Source: Peromyscus leucopus (taxonomy: Eukaryota; Chordata; Mammalia; Rodentia; Cricetidae). From it: DNA of 64,000 nucleotides. The stretch is from NCBI RefSeq assembly GCF_004664715.2, contig NC_051069.1, positions 2,093,501 to 2,157,500 of the forward strand, read 5' to 3'. Below, piece by piece: positions 31,581 through 42,150 of the stretch; the first letter of the stretch is position 1; each line of letters starts with the position of its first letter. Position numbers and translations under genes: made by a program. The notes under the pieces were generated by a model. That model made no database searches and was not told where the DNA came from. It saw only the letters and a program-made list of their open reading frames with translations.

Positions 31581-32192
31581 CATAGTTATGTTTTTAAATC
31601 AGATTCTTTGTTCCTGTCTTTCCTTTTACAGTGAGCATTCCAAAAGAGCTGTCTACATTCGCTGTTTCTTCCTCACGTTTCCATTTCCGCTGAACTCCTT
31701 TTGACATGGCTTCTGTCCCTACTGCTGCATTGCGTTTGCTCTTTCTAAATTCTCCTGTCACCTGCTGAGCACTAAAATATAACATAAGCTTTTAAGTATT
31801 TAAAGTGCCAACCACCCACTCAGTTTCTGATGATAATTCCTGTTTAAAACTCCTTCCCCTCAAATTCAGCAATATTGCCATCCTCCAGTTTTCTCCTCAG
31901 CACTGTAACATCCTGCTTCATCTGTAGACTCTCTTCTAAGCTGCCACCTTCCTATGACCTTCATTCAAACATTCTAGTACTCAGGGTTATTATACTGGAG
32001 GAGGTACTAGAGGCCAAGTCAATACACGCCTATTTAATCCCTCTTTCTCTAGTTTTCTTCTCTATGGGAAGATCAAACACCCAATTCTTTTCTCTGACGT
32101 TAGGGAAGAGCCAATGTGCCACAGTTTAGGACCATGAACTATATGTAGACAGAAACTTGAGAAGTTTTCTTTTCCCATTAAGAGTACCTGAC
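31581..32192. other. Intergenic stretch, nothing assignable
   Basis: Pyrimidine-rich on the plus strand, with no recognised gene or repeat. Confidence 0.45.
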
Positions 32193-32270
32193 AAGGCTGG
32201 GAATGTGGCTCAGTGGTAGAGTGCTTGCCCAGCATGTAAATGGCCTCAGCTCAATACTCAGCATAAATAA

Positions 32271-32317
<47 letters not shown>

Positions 32318-32318
32318 A
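32193..32318 (+). mobile_element. ID SINE with (AAAT)n tail
   Basis: 'gctgggaatgtggctcagtg', 'gtagagtgcttgcccagcat', 'gctcaatactcagc', then about 14 AAAT units (32263-32318). Confidence 0.8.
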
Positions 32319-32696
32319 GAAGGCATCTGGCAAAGGGAAGACTTGAATGTCATCATTCTGCGCTTGTATTACCAGAGCATACATACAGAATTGGAAGGGT
32401 ACTTGTGATCTTTCAAGACTGAGGGTGACATGAAGATGGTGTAGGAGAAAGATGGTGCTTGCTTGCTGGCATCATTCATCCATGCCCACAGTGCACTGCT
32501 TACATCCAGCTTTCTTACTGCATAACTAAATAAAGTATGTGTTTGTTCTTAGTCAAATTAAAGTTCACACTTACAGAAGTTTTTGCTCTTAGATAAACCC
32601 CCCACCTTTTCATTATGGTAGAGGGGGACCTTAACCACCATCTGGACTTTAATCACCAATCACTATCCACTTGGAGTTAGAAAACCCACATCTAGG

Positions 32697-32849
32697 GCCA
32701 GGCAGTGGTGGTGCAGGCCTTTAATCCCATTACTCAAGAGCAGATAGATGTGGATCTCTGTGAGTTTGAAGTCAGCCTGGTCTATAGAGCAAGTTCCAAG
32801 ACAGTCAGGGCAACACAGAGAAACCCCGTCTCAAAAAAAAAAAAAAAAA
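32697..32849 (+). mobile_element. B1 SINE
   Basis: 'ggccaggcagtggtggtgca' to 'aaaccccgtctc' and A17. Confidence 0.92.
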
Positions 32850-33532
32850 TGTAAAAGCCCACATCTCCACCCTCTCAGTTAGGATCCATGTGTCCTCCTG
32901 CCTTCTAGAGCCTCTGCTTAGACTCCTATCTCCAAGCAATTTAAAATGTGCACGTTTTCTTATGACTTCCCATTTGAAATAACTAAGATTGTTTTTTAAA
33001 GTATGACAAACACTTTAAAGAATAAATGTGCAGGAGTTGTTTCTAGACAAAATGCAAATTGGTCTTCTCTGTCTGATATTTACCTATCTCTAAATTTGTT
33101 CTAAACTCACTCCTCTAGCAATGGAGGCAGAGATTCATTGTCTCATGAAGGCAGAAGTGTCTGGGTTGGAAAATATGACTGGACAATAATTACTGCTAAG
33201 ATTCCTGTTGGAGTGTGAGATCGGTAGAAGATTCTGCCGGACATCAGGACCCGCTGGCCGTTCTTAATGACTGCCACCTGTGTGGGAAGCTGCACAGCAA
33301 CACATTTCAGCTAAGATTTTTATCCCCCTTTTGTGGGGAGGGGTGGTGACTACCTCCGCTTTGACTCTGTTTCACTGATGACACATCTTTGAACATTTAC
33401 ATTTCAAATGTAAAGATGTTGACTAATCTTTTAATGTATAGTGAACCAGTCTTGACCAAAAGGCCTGTCTAGGTTCAAACACTGAGTGACCACACAAGCA
33501 ATCCGCTGTTATTAAACCTATAAGAAGCTGTA

Positions 33533-33535
<3 letters not shown>
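32850..33535. other. Intergenic stretch, nothing assignable
   Basis: No family recognised. Confidence 0.45.

Positions 33536-33629
<94 letters not shown>
33536..33629. repeat. (TC)n(TG)n compound microsatellite
   Basis: About 29 TC units (to 33593) switching directly to about 18 TG units (to 33629). A polypyrimidine tract abuts a Z-DNA-prone tract. Confidence 0.97.
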
Positions 33630-33631
<2 letters not shown>

Positions 33632-34351
33632 ACAACAGTAGGAGTAACTACGGTCCCTCAAGGCCTACCTTTATTCTTCATGGTGGTCAGGAATCCAAGT
33701 TGTCCAAGGAAATGAATACTCTCCAGTCCAGGAGCACCAGGACGGCAGGCCAGCCGTTGCCTTTGATTTTACTTCAAAGCTGGAGTGGGGCAAGGTGAGG
33801 CAGGCACAGCTGCAGGGTGAGCCGGCCCTTCCACGGCCATACTTCCACAGCTGTTCTGTTCCCAAGGCTTCAGTGAGCCTGCCTGAAGTTTCCGTGAAGC
33901 AGGCCTAGCTGTGGCTCTTCAAAGGGGTGAAGACTTTTCTTTGAATTTTGGAACTTATATTTCTTAGACTTGAGTAATAGATAATTAAACCACATAATTA
34001 GAGTAACATTTACAACTGGAAAAACAGGTTCATAATAAATCCATCTGATTCATGGTCCTCACCCAGGCAGAAGTCGGTCACACTGGGTAGCAGCTGTCCC
34101 ACTGTAAGTGCCCCTGCTACGGGCGTGAGCCTAGTTTACAATACGTATGTATTACTATTGCATTGAAGGAAAGGAGGGTGACAATGTTTCTTCTCGGGAT
34201 AGGTGTCTGGACATGATGAATTATCTCTGTGTGGGAATTTGAGGAGGCCTCTTCTTCCATCCACGTTTTTCTTTTTTCCTGTATCTGCCACATATTAGGG
34301 ATGGGGGACGCTTCTCTGCTGTCCATCACTAACCTTACATTCATTTGTTTT
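33630..34351. other. Intergenic stretch, nothing assignable
   Basis: Includes a GC-richer patch at 33700-33900. No gene or repeat recognised. Confidence 0.45.
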
Positions 34352-34412
34352 TTACCTTTTTGTGGTGCTGGAGACCGAGTCCAGGGCCTTACTTCTGCCA
34401 GACATACTAAGC
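34352..34412 (-). mobile_element. ID-related SINE
   Basis: 'gctggagaccgagtccaggg' and 'ccttacttctgccagacata' are the reversed ID B-box region; left end T-rich. Confidence 0.55.
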
Positions 34413-34687
34413 TACACCTTCACAGCCTATGGAGAGCTGCAGGGAACTATGTGTGTTCTTCTCCCTGGTGCTGAGGCAGTTAGGCTGAAACCTCCCTAGC
34501 AGTTTGGCTAATGGGATGTGGGTGGAACTGATGTAAGCGACTTTCATGTCTGGTCCTTAAAAGCTGCATGGGCGATCCTCCAGCCTCATTTTTACCATGG
34601 CATAGGAGACTTCATAATCCAGGTAGTACAGGTGCAAGCTGTCAGAGATTCACGTCAACAAGAGCTGGCCCTGCATTGAGAAATAAT

Positions 34688-34840
34688 TTTGTTTGTTTTG
34701 AAGGCAGAGTTTCTTTATGTAGCCCTGGCTGTCCCGGAACTAGCTCTGTAGACCAGGCTGGCCTCAAACTCACAGTGATCCTCCTGCCTCTGCCTCCCCA
34801 GTGCTGGGACAAAAGGTGTGCACCACCAATGCTCGGCTGA
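34688..34840 (-). mobile_element. B1 SINE
   Basis: 'gtagccctggctgtcccgga' to 'gcaccaccaatgctcggc'. Confidence 0.9.
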
Positions 34841-35189
34841 GAATTAAATTTTTGCAGCACTAATGGGGGTCTGTCAGCCGCAGCAGATTGTGTTTGCCAT
34901 AACGAATACACAATTCACGGCAGGAACAGATCAGCTGCCTATGGGAAAATCTGGATGTTTGTAGAAAAATTTAGGATAGAAAACATTCACAAACAAAGGA
35001 AATGTTCATGACACATCCTTCTGTAATATAAACAACAACAACAAATATGTATATATGCATATTTTTGATCTGTTGCTTATTTATAGGGACAGATTTGAAG
35101 AAATGTGCTGTTAATTTTCCAACATGTGAACATCATAGACTATACAAAAACTAATATGGCTATAAAGTCACTAGGCAATAGAATTTTTT

Positions 35190-35389
35190 ACAGTATTTAT
35201 TTTTATGAGTATGACAATTTGCTGTCATGTATGTCTGTGCACTATGTGTGTACAGTGTCCTTGGAGGCCATTGGATCCCTTGGAACCAGAGTTACTCATT
35301 GTTGTGACCTGCCATGTGGGTGCTGGAAACCAAACTTGGGTCCTCTACAAGAATAGCCATTATTAGCCACTGAGCCATCTCTCCAGCCC
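35190..35389 (-). mobile_element. B2 SINE
   Basis: 'gctgtcatgtatgtctgtgc', 'gttgtgacctgccatgtggg' and 'gagccatctctccagcccta'. Confidence 0.9.
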
Positions 35390-35397
35390 TAGATGAT

Positions 35398-35853
35398 CAA
35401 ATCTTATGAAACAACTGTTATACACATGATCCCCTGTTGAATATTGCTTTATGTGTGTTCAAATATATCCAACTCAAGACAGAGAACATTTTTAGCAGCC
35501 AGGAAGAATCCATTACATAGCTTTCCAATCAGTATCCACCTCATCCCAGATAACCACTCTTCTGAGTTATGTCATAGTCAATTAATTCTGTATGTAATTT
35601 TTAACATTTATGATGGATTTAGATACTATTTACTCTTTTGGGGGTCTTTCTTACATACCACAGTGTGTAAAACGATGTTGGTATATGTGCCAATAACTCA
35701 TTCTTATAATCTGCTGTGTGATGTTACATTGTCTGAATTTACCAGTTAAAGATTCCTTTTCCTCTCATAGACATTTAGGTCATTCATGGTTTGTGGCTAA
35801 TGTAAAAAAAGCTGAAGAATAAGGCTACAAAAGTTCTTGTATCTGTCTTTTGT
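35398..35853 (-). mobile_element. Ancient L1 fragment (right-hand flank of RPL30 retrocopy)
   Basis: 'ggtttgtggctaatgtaaaa' and 'cttgtatctgtctttt' are antisense L1 ORF2 3'-end landmarks. The same element resumes at 36343 after the retrocopy. Confidence 0.65.
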
Positions 35854-36324
35854 TGTTGTTGTTTTGTTTTGTGGACAAGCTTTGTTAAGGAAATGCTTTC
35901 CTGGCTCACTTTTCTTCAGTCTGTTCTTGTTCTGGCATGCTCCAAACACTGTCAGAATGAATGGATCAGTGACAGCCAATGTGCACACTGTGTAGGATTT
36001 TCCACATGCTGTGCCCAGCTCAGTGTTATTGTCTCTGTACTGAAGGACACCAGTTCTGGCCAACGTGACGTAGTATTCTATTTCAGATTTTCTCTAAGCA
36101 AGGCTGTTGGCAAGAATAACCGGTCGCACTTTGCCCTATCTGATCATCTTCAGAGTCAGCTTGCACACTAGCACATACTGTCAGCTTTTCATAAAAGGTC
36201 ATAGCTATAGTTGATTAAAGCCAAAGACTTTTTCATCATCTTTGTGGTCACCAGCTTTCTGCTTTAAGTGAAAGATGACTCCCAACCTAGGGCAACAGCC
36301 AACATGGCCTGAGAATGAGAAAGG
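35854..36324 (-). pseudogene. Rpl30-ps: Processed pseudogene of ribosomal protein L30
   Basis: A complete retrocopy of RPL30 mRNA on the minus strand: 5'UTR from 36324, CDS equivalent 36254-35906 (349 nt, about the parental 348), a short 3'UTR, then an A/C-rich tail at 35854-35875. Recognisable peptide blocks include [16 protein letters not shown] '[12 protein letters not shown]' and 'VCTLAV'. It is dead: the initiator is CTG, a 1-nt deletion shifts frame, and a stop follows at about codon 22. No introns. An 18-bp target-site duplication, cttgtatctgtcttttgt (35836-35853) against cttgcatatgtcttttgt (36325-36342), two mismatches, marks L1-type insertion. The host site is itself an L1. No expression evidence is visible. 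Confidence 0.95.
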
Positions 36325-36342
36325 CTTGCATATGTCTTTTGT

Positions 36343-37030
36343 AAATATATGCCCTCAGTTTTGGAAGCTACATATCTATTGGTAGAATTACTAAGCACAG
36401 GATAGGTATATATTTAGCATTTTTCTGGGTTTCCACATGAAATTTATAATTTTTTTTCAAATTCTGTGAAGGTAGTCACTGGAATTTTACAAGTGTTTGG
36501 AATCTTTTGATGGTTTTGGGTATTATAACCACTTTACAATTTTAATTCTATCAACCATGTTCATCTTCTAGTGTCTTCTTCAATTTCTTTCTTCATATTT
36601 CATTAGAGACAGATACGTAATCAAGGCTAGCCTTTAGCTCACTCTATAGCCATGGATGACCCTGGATTTCTTCATCTAGCCTCAGCCCAGCCATGTGTTG
36701 GTACTGCAACTATGTGCTACTATGCCCAGATCAGTGTCTAAAGTTTTATAGTGGAGGTCTTTCACTTCCTTTGTTAGGTTAATCCAAGAGTGGTTTTGTT
36801 TGTTTTGTCTTTGTTTTTTAAGTTATTATGAATGGGATTTTTTTTTCTTGATTCCTTGCTCAATAACTGTTATTGGTAGCAAGAAAAGCTACTATTTTCT
36901 ATATTTTGATTTTATATTCTGCAGTTTTCTGGATGTGTTTATCAGACCTAATTCAAAGTTTTCTTTCCTATTTGTATCACTTTTATTTCTTTCCCTTGAC
37001 TTACTGCTTCACTAAGACTTCAAGTCATAT
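36343..37030 (-). mobile_element. Ancient L1, ORF2 antisense
   Basis: Landmarks 'atctattggtagaattacta', 'tctgcagttttctggatgtg' and 'tttatcagacctaattcaaa' follow reversed L1 ORF2. A worn B1-like unit interrupts at 36600-36735. Confidence 0.72.
36600..36735 (-). mobile_element. Old B1/PB1 SINE inside L1
   Basis: 'gagacagatacgtaatcaag' and 'tatagccatggatgaccctg' in reversed B1 order; strongly diverged. Confidence 0.5.
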
Positions 37031-37204
37031 ACTGAACAAGAACAGTGCAGGTGGGCTGGAAAGATGGCTCAGTTACCTTACATCCCTGGTAATTAATTCA
37101 CAATCTCTTAATGAGTTATCAACCAATACTCATGCAAGAAGTAATAAATACAGACTCATCTTTAAGAAGGTCAGGATGGGGTAGGAAATAGAAATGTAAA
37201 GTGG

Positions 37205-37500
37205 CCAGGTGGTGGCGCACGCCTTTAATCGCAGCACTTGGGAGGTAGAGCCAGGCAGATCTCTGGAGTTTGAGGCCAGCTTGGTCTACAGAGCAAGATC
37301 CAGGACAGGCACCAAAACTACATGGAGGAACCCTGTCTCCAAAAACAAAAAACAAAAAACAAAAAAAAAGAAGAAGAAGGAGGAGGAGGAGGAGGAGGAG
37401 GAGGAGGAGGAGGAGGAGGAGGAGGAGGAGGAGAAGAAGAAGAAGAAGAAGAAGAAGAAGAAGAAGAAGAAGAAGAAGAAGAAGAAGAAGAAGAAGAAGG
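37205..37500 (+). mobile_element. B1 SINE with 131-bp purine tail
   Basis: B1 body to 37367, then (AGG)n and (AAG)n. gtaaagtgg flanks the whole unit (37196-37204 and 37501-37509), so the microsatellite lies inside the insertion and probably grew from the A-tail. Confidence 0.92.
37369..37500 (+). repeat. (AGG)18(AAG)22 polypurine array
   Basis: 37379-37433 is AGG-type and 37434-37499 AAG-type; no pyrimidine interrupts about 130 bp. Confidence 0.97.
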
Positions 37501-37524
37501 GTAAAGTGGACTGATGGGATAAAA

Positions 37525-37922
37525 TGTGGTATAATTAAGGAATATTCCTTTACACTGTGTGAAGATGTGTCACTGTGACTGGTTCAGTAAAGAGCTGAAT
37601 GGTCAACATCTAGGCAGGAAAAGGTTGGGCAGGATTTCTGGGGACAGAGAGGATTCGGAAAGGAAGAAAGGAATGCAGAGGGAGCAAGACATGCAGAAGG
37701 GGAGGTCAAAGCCACGAGCCACGTGGCAGATGAACAGAAATGGGTTCACTTAAGTAATAAGAGCTAGTTATAAACAAATTTAAGCTGTAGGCAGAGCTTT
37801 CATAATTAACAATAAGTCTCTGTGCTTTTGTGTGTGTGTGAGAGAGAGAGGGAGAGAGAGAGAGAGAGAGGGAGGGAGGGAGGGGGGAAAAGAGAGAGAG
37901 AGAGAGGGAGGGAGGGAGGGGG

Positions 37923-37999
<77 letters not shown>

Positions 38000-38024
38000 C
38001 AGTCCAAAGAAAAATCTGCCTACA
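37525..38024 (+). mobile_element. Solo ERV LTR, cricetid/muroid type, with internal GA array
   Basis: Starts 'tgtggtataattaaggaata', carries 'gtgtgaagatgtgtcactgt', 'agagctgaatggtcaacatc', 'gccacgagccacgtggcaga' and 'ataataagtctctg'-like 'aacaataagtctctgtg', and ends 'aaaaatctgcctaca'. The R/U5 part is swollen by a 160-bp GA-rich purine array. No clear target-site duplication. Confidence 0.75.
37838..37997 (+). repeat. (GA)n/(GGGA)n polypurine array, 160 bp
   Basis: Four blocks alternating GAGAGA and GGAGGGAGG, ending in about 35 pure GA units. Confidence 0.97.
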
Positions 38025-38159
38025 AGAAACGGGTCTAACAGCAGGAGCTATGGCCTGCTCTCTCTGTTCCTAGTCTTAGAGGAAAAAGCTTCAGACTTTC
38101 ACTGTAAAGTGTAATGGATATTATTTGTAGACACCTTTTCTTACTTGAAGATCTTTACA

Positions 38160-38385
38160 CTTAAACATATTAATTTTTGTGTGTATGGGTGTTTTGCCGG
38201 TCTGTGTGTATATGGATCACACGCATGCCTGGTGCTGGCTGAGGTCAGAAGAAGGCACCAGATCCATTGAGACTGGAAGTACCAATGGTTGTGAGCCACC
38301 ACTTGGGTGCTGGGAACCGAACCTGGATCCTCTGGAAAAGCAGCAAGTGTTCTTAAATAAACTGCTGCACCATCTCTCCAGACTC
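38160..38385 (-). mobile_element. B2 SINE
   Basis: 'gttttgccggtctgtgtgta', 'gttgtgagccaccacttggg' and 'caccatctctccagact'; inserted at the 3' end of the adjacent L1. Confidence 0.88.
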
Positions 38386-38395
38386 TGAAGACCTT

Positions 38396-38805
38396 TTAGA
38401 ATATCTTATTTATTCTTTGAGGATTTCATACTTGTGTCCAATATATTTTCCTCCACTCTGCTTAGGCCTTTCCCAACTCCATGTCTCCTTCTCCTCCTCC
38501 TCTTTCAAGGCAACATACGGAGTCCAAATTCCTTCTCAAGTATGAGGCCACCCACTGGAGCGTTGGCAATCTACAAATGGCCACACCCCACAAAGAAAAT
38601 GATTCTCCCTTTCTCAGGAGCCATTAACTGCCAACAATTCCTCAGCTGCAAGTGGGGACCTGTGAGCCCCTCCCCACCCATGCTGGAATGTTTACTGTCT
38701 TGATCTTGTGTGGGTCTTATGCAGGTAACCACAGGTGGTGTGGGTCTGTGCGTGCAACTGCCATGTCATGTTCAGAAACCAGCAGTTCACAAATCACCAT
38801 GAGGA
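38396..38805 (-). mobile_element. Rodent L1 (Lx-type) 3'UTR
   Basis: Antisense landmarks of the L1 3'UTR: 'tttgaggatttcatacttgt' at the 3' end, then 'ccacccactggagcgttggc', 'ttaactgccaacaattcctc', 'ccatgctggaatgtttactg' and 'gccatgtcatgttcagaa'. 3' end at left. Confidence 0.85.
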
Positions 38806-39042
38806 CTTTTTTAAATCTTAAGAAAAACTTTAAGATGGTATGTATGTAGTTGTTTTGCCCAGTGCATGTCTGTGCACCTTGTGTGTGCCTGGTACCTCTG
38901 GAAGCCAGAGAGGGCATCAGATCCCCTAGAACTAGAGTTATAGATGGTTGTGAGCCACCATGTGGGTGCTGGGATCTGAACTCAGGTCCTCTGCAAGAGC
39001 AGCAAGTATCTTTCATCACTGGGATATCTCTCTAGCCCCTCA
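38806..39042 (-). mobile_element. B2 SINE
   Basis: 'ggttgtgagccaccatgtgg' and 'ctgggatatctctctagccc'. Confidence 0.9.
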
Positions 39043-39125
39043 CTTGGCTGTGAGTTATCATGAGTGACTGTTGAATTTTTGTCAAATGATATTTTTAAGC
39101 TACTAAAAAATTATAAAACTTTTCA

Positions 39126-39288
39126 GCCGGGCGGTGGTGGCGCACGCCTTTAATCCCAGCACTCGGGAGGCAGAGGCAGGTGGATCTTTGTGAGTTCGAG
39201 GCCAGCCTGGGCTACCAAATGAGTTCCAGGAAAGGCGCAAAAAGTTACACAGAGAAACCCTGTCTCGAAAAACCAAAAAAAAAAAAAA
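39126..39288 (+). mobile_element. Young B1 SINE
   Basis: Full-length B1 'gccgggcggtggtggcgcac' with A-tail and a 21-bp perfect duplication made of A6 plus ttataaaacttttca (39105-39125 and 39289-39309). The longest duplication found here. Confidence 0.97.
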
Positions 39289-39442
39289 AAAAAATTATAA
39301 AACTTTTCAACATGAGAATATAGTGGCTTAAATGGACCATTTTTTAATGAAGCATGTACTCTGTGATGTGCACATTTGGTAATGATACATGATCTATTTA
39401 TATATCACTGGTTTTCATTTGTTAAAACCTTTTTAAAACTTT

Positions 39443-39603
39443 TTTTAAAAAAAAATTATGTGTTTATGTGCATCTGTGTGAGGATTTGTACATGTTGAGT
39501 TCAGGTGCCTGTGAAGTCAAAAAGTAGATATTGCATCCCCTGGAGCTGGAATTATAGATTGTTGTGAGCCATCTGATACTGGTGATAGAAACTGAACTTT
39601 GGT
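39443..39603 (-). mobile_element. B2/B3-type SINE, diverged
   Basis: 'tggagctggaattatagatt' and 'gttgtgagccatctgatact'; the right tRNA head is missing and meets a low-copy repeat. Confidence 0.6.
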
Positions 39604-39725
39604 CCACACTGGGCTCAAACTTTCAAATTTTTTCTCTGTATTTAGTATCGCTCATTTGGTGCCTTGTGACTGACTGATACAGACTTTGATGTGGCAATGG
39701 ACTGGCCAGATTCCTAAGCTCTTCT
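39604..39725 (+). repeat. Dispersed duplicate, copy A
   Basis: 'cacactgggctcaaactttc' and 'actttgatgtggcaatggac' recur at 40766-40893 in the same orientation. Family unknown. Confidence 0.8.
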
Positions 39726-39984
39726 AGGAAGTGTGTACTCCAGACCGTGAGTTCTCTCCAGTCCTACCGCTGAAAATCTTAAGGATTTTTGTATCTCCAC
39801 GAGGAGTGTTGCTCTACAATTTTCTTTTCTTATGTTTGGTTTTGGTTCTAGGCTGCTGCAGGACATACAAGTTGAGGCAGTCGCTCATCTATTTCCTAGA
39901 AAGAGTTTATATAGAATTAGTGTAAAACATTTATGATTTATAAAATTTTATTGGCAAAGCTTTTGGGACCTAAAGTTTATCTTT

Positions 39985-40153
39985 TTTTTTTTTTCCTTTT
40001 GGTTTTGGTTTTTCGAGACAGGGTTTCTCTGTGTAGCTTTGCACCTTTCCTGGAACTGGCTTTGTAGACCAGGCTGGCCTCGAACTCACAGAGACCCACC
40101 TGCCTCTGCCTCCTGAGTGCTGATGTTAAAGGCTTGTGCCACCACCACCCAGC
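39985..40153 (-). mobile_element. B1 SINE
   Basis: T-run, then 'gtagctttgcacctttcctg' to 'accaccacccagct'. Confidence 0.92.
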
Positions 40154-40765
40154 TGGACCTAAAGTTTAAAACAAACAAACAAACATGAACTGATATGTAC
40201 TGGTGTCTTCTTCCTGACACCAGAGATTTGTGTCTTCTCTCTTTAAGTTCGTAACCAGCACAGCCAGTGTCCAGCTGTTCAGTTGATCCGGCAGAGTCAG
40301 GTCTGGTTCAGGGTTTCTTTATTGTTTTTGTTGCCATTCCATTGACTTCTACTCTTATTTATTCCCTACCTAAAATATTAAAATTTTATTTTTTGTTTTC
40401 CAAGATCTCATGTTATGTATAAGTAGTACATAAACACACACAGTACAGATTCCAAAGAGAGCTGCTGCTCTGCCTCAGTTTACCCCCCACAAAGAGTTTG
40501 TGAGACCAGAAAAGATGCCTTGCTAACTCCCTTACTCCTTAACTTTGGTCAGAAGTTAACCCTGTTGCTATTTGCCGTCTCCATTTCCCCTTCTCTGCTA
40601 GTTCATATTCAAATCCTAAAACAGGCATGATCATCAACCAGATCCTGGCCAGTCGCTCCATCTGAAGGCAGATCCTACAAGTGTCGCTATCCCTATGGCC
40701 TGTGCTTTCTTCTTTCACTTCTTCATGCTGTGTTAACTCAGGGAAAGGTTCCTGCCGTGCTTTGG
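40154..40765. other. Intergenic stretch of unknown repeat content
   Basis: Lies left of duplicate copy B and could belong to the same element, perhaps an old LTR with 'atatataataaag' at its right end (40912-40924). Not identified. Confidence 0.4.
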
Positions 40766-40893
40766 GCCACACCGGGCTCAAACTTCCCAATTCTTTCTCT
40801 GTTTTTAGTGTTCTATTGTTTGCTTCTTCAGTGTCTGGAGACTAACCGAGACAGCCAGACCTTGATGTGGCAATGGATGTCTGGAGACTCAGG
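40766..40893 (+). repeat. Dispersed duplicate, copy B
   Basis: 'cacaccgggctcaaacttcc' and 'accttgatgtggcaatggat', homologous to 39604-39725. Confidence 0.8.
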
Positions 40894-41084
40894 CTTTCTA
40901 GAGCCACACTATATATAATAAAGTCTTTCTACTTGGGGAGGGATGGGGGCGAGGGGCTGTCTGCCATCAGCAACTGGCAGTAATCTTACCTTACTAGTTC
41001 AGCTAGAACTGACTTTGTTTGTTGTAGCAATTAGTGGCGTATTTCTCAGGATCTACCGGAACATGAAAAGATGCCTTTGGCTGG

Positions 41085-41298
41085 GTTGAGTATGGGGTAT
41101 AGTTCAGTTACTAGACTGCTTGCCTAGTACGCATGAAAACCTAGGTTCTATCCCCGACCCTAACACAGTAGTTCATACCAGTCATCTCAGCACTCGAGAA
41201 ACAGAGCCAGGAAGATCCGAAGTTCAAGGTCTTTGGGTACATAGCTGGGGTGAGGCTAGCCTGGGAGACAGGAGACCCAGTCTCAAATAAATAAATAA
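41085..41298 (+). mobile_element. B4 SINE
   Basis: ID-like 'ggggtatagttcagttacta' and 'gcttgcctagtacgcatgaa', then B1-like 'ccagtcatctcagcactcga', ending (AAAT)n. Confidence 0.7.
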
Positions 41299-41300
41299 GT

Positions 41301-41420
41301 AACCCCAGCACTTGGGAGGTAGAGAGAGGCAGGTGGATTCTGTGAGTTTGAGGCTGCTCTGGTCTACATAGTGAATTCCAGGTCAGGCAATGGCTACATA
41401 GTAAGACCCCGCCTCAAAAT
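41301..41420 (+). mobile_element. 5'-truncated B1 SINE
   Basis: Starts at 'cagcacttgggaggtagaga' and ends 'gaccccgcctcaaaat'. Confidence 0.75.
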
Positions 41421-41430
41421 AAAAAATTTA

Positions 41431-41575
41431 AAAGGCCTGTGAGATGGCTCAGCAGGTGACTGCCACCAAACCTGACAGTCTAAGTTCGATCCCACAGACC
41501 CTCACTGGCAGGAGACAGACAACTCCTGCCAGTTGCCCCCTGACCTCTGCAAGCTCACTGTGCCACGCCTTTTGC
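41431..41575 (+). mobile_element. B3 SINE
   Basis: 'gcctgtgagatggctcagca', 'taagttcgatcccacagacc' and 'tcctgccagttgccccctga'. Confidence 0.8.
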
Positions 41576-41621
41576 CCCCAGGAAATCAGTAGATGTAACA
41601 AAAAACTTAGACGAAAATGTC

Positions 41622-41705
41622 TTGGGCTAAGGATGTAGTCCAATGGTAGAGTGCTTGACTAGCATGTAGGAGGTGCTGGGATTGGTCCCCAGAACCATGG
41701 GGAAC
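41622..41705 (+). mobile_element. ID SINE
   Basis: 'ctaaggatgtagtccaatgg', 'gtgcttgactagcatgtagg' and 'gggattggtccccaga'. Confidence 0.7.
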
Positions 41706-42150
41706 AGAAAGACATTCTGTGCCTTTACTATCAGACAGCTCTGTTATAAGATGCCCTCTGTGTCCTCACTAAACATTCAGGGGACTGAAGTCAGAGAGAC
41801 CTTGAGGAGTTATACCAGTGGGTCATAGCTTTCCTGCCTCACTCCAGAGGCATACAGCAACCTGTCGGGACTCCACAGAGAAGACTTCAGAGTTCTGCAA
41901 TAAGTGGTCTTCCTCCGTCTCCTTGGAAATTTTTCACTTGACATTCCAACTTAGCGGCTTATGATAGATATTGCTCAGAGGCAGAGAGCTCGTCCAATAT
42001 ACACAAGGCAGTGGTCCAAATCCCAGTACCTAAATATATTAAGATCCCAAGGAAAGACTTTCACACCCAAAGGTTTTTTTGTTTGTTTTCTTACTGGAAT
42101 TCCTTAAAACTGTCCATGACTGGCCTATGGTTCAGTGGGTAAAAGAGCTT
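41706..42150. other. Intergenic stretch, mostly unassigned
   Basis: A poor ID-like piece lies at 41965-42035 ('ttgctcagaggcagagagct'); nothing else recognised. Confidence 0.4.

Noticed and set aside
35797..36063. A functional small ribosomal protein gene
   Set aside because: The frame covers only the second half of RPL30. The locus lacks introns and the initiator, is frameshifted and is bounded by a retroposition duplication.
37209..37578. Poly-Arg, poly-Glu and poly-Gly open frames
   Set aside because: Translations of an AGG/AAG microsatellite in a B1 tail.
37780..38073. Arg-Glu and Leu-Ser repeat frames
   Set aside because: GA microsatellite inside an LTR.
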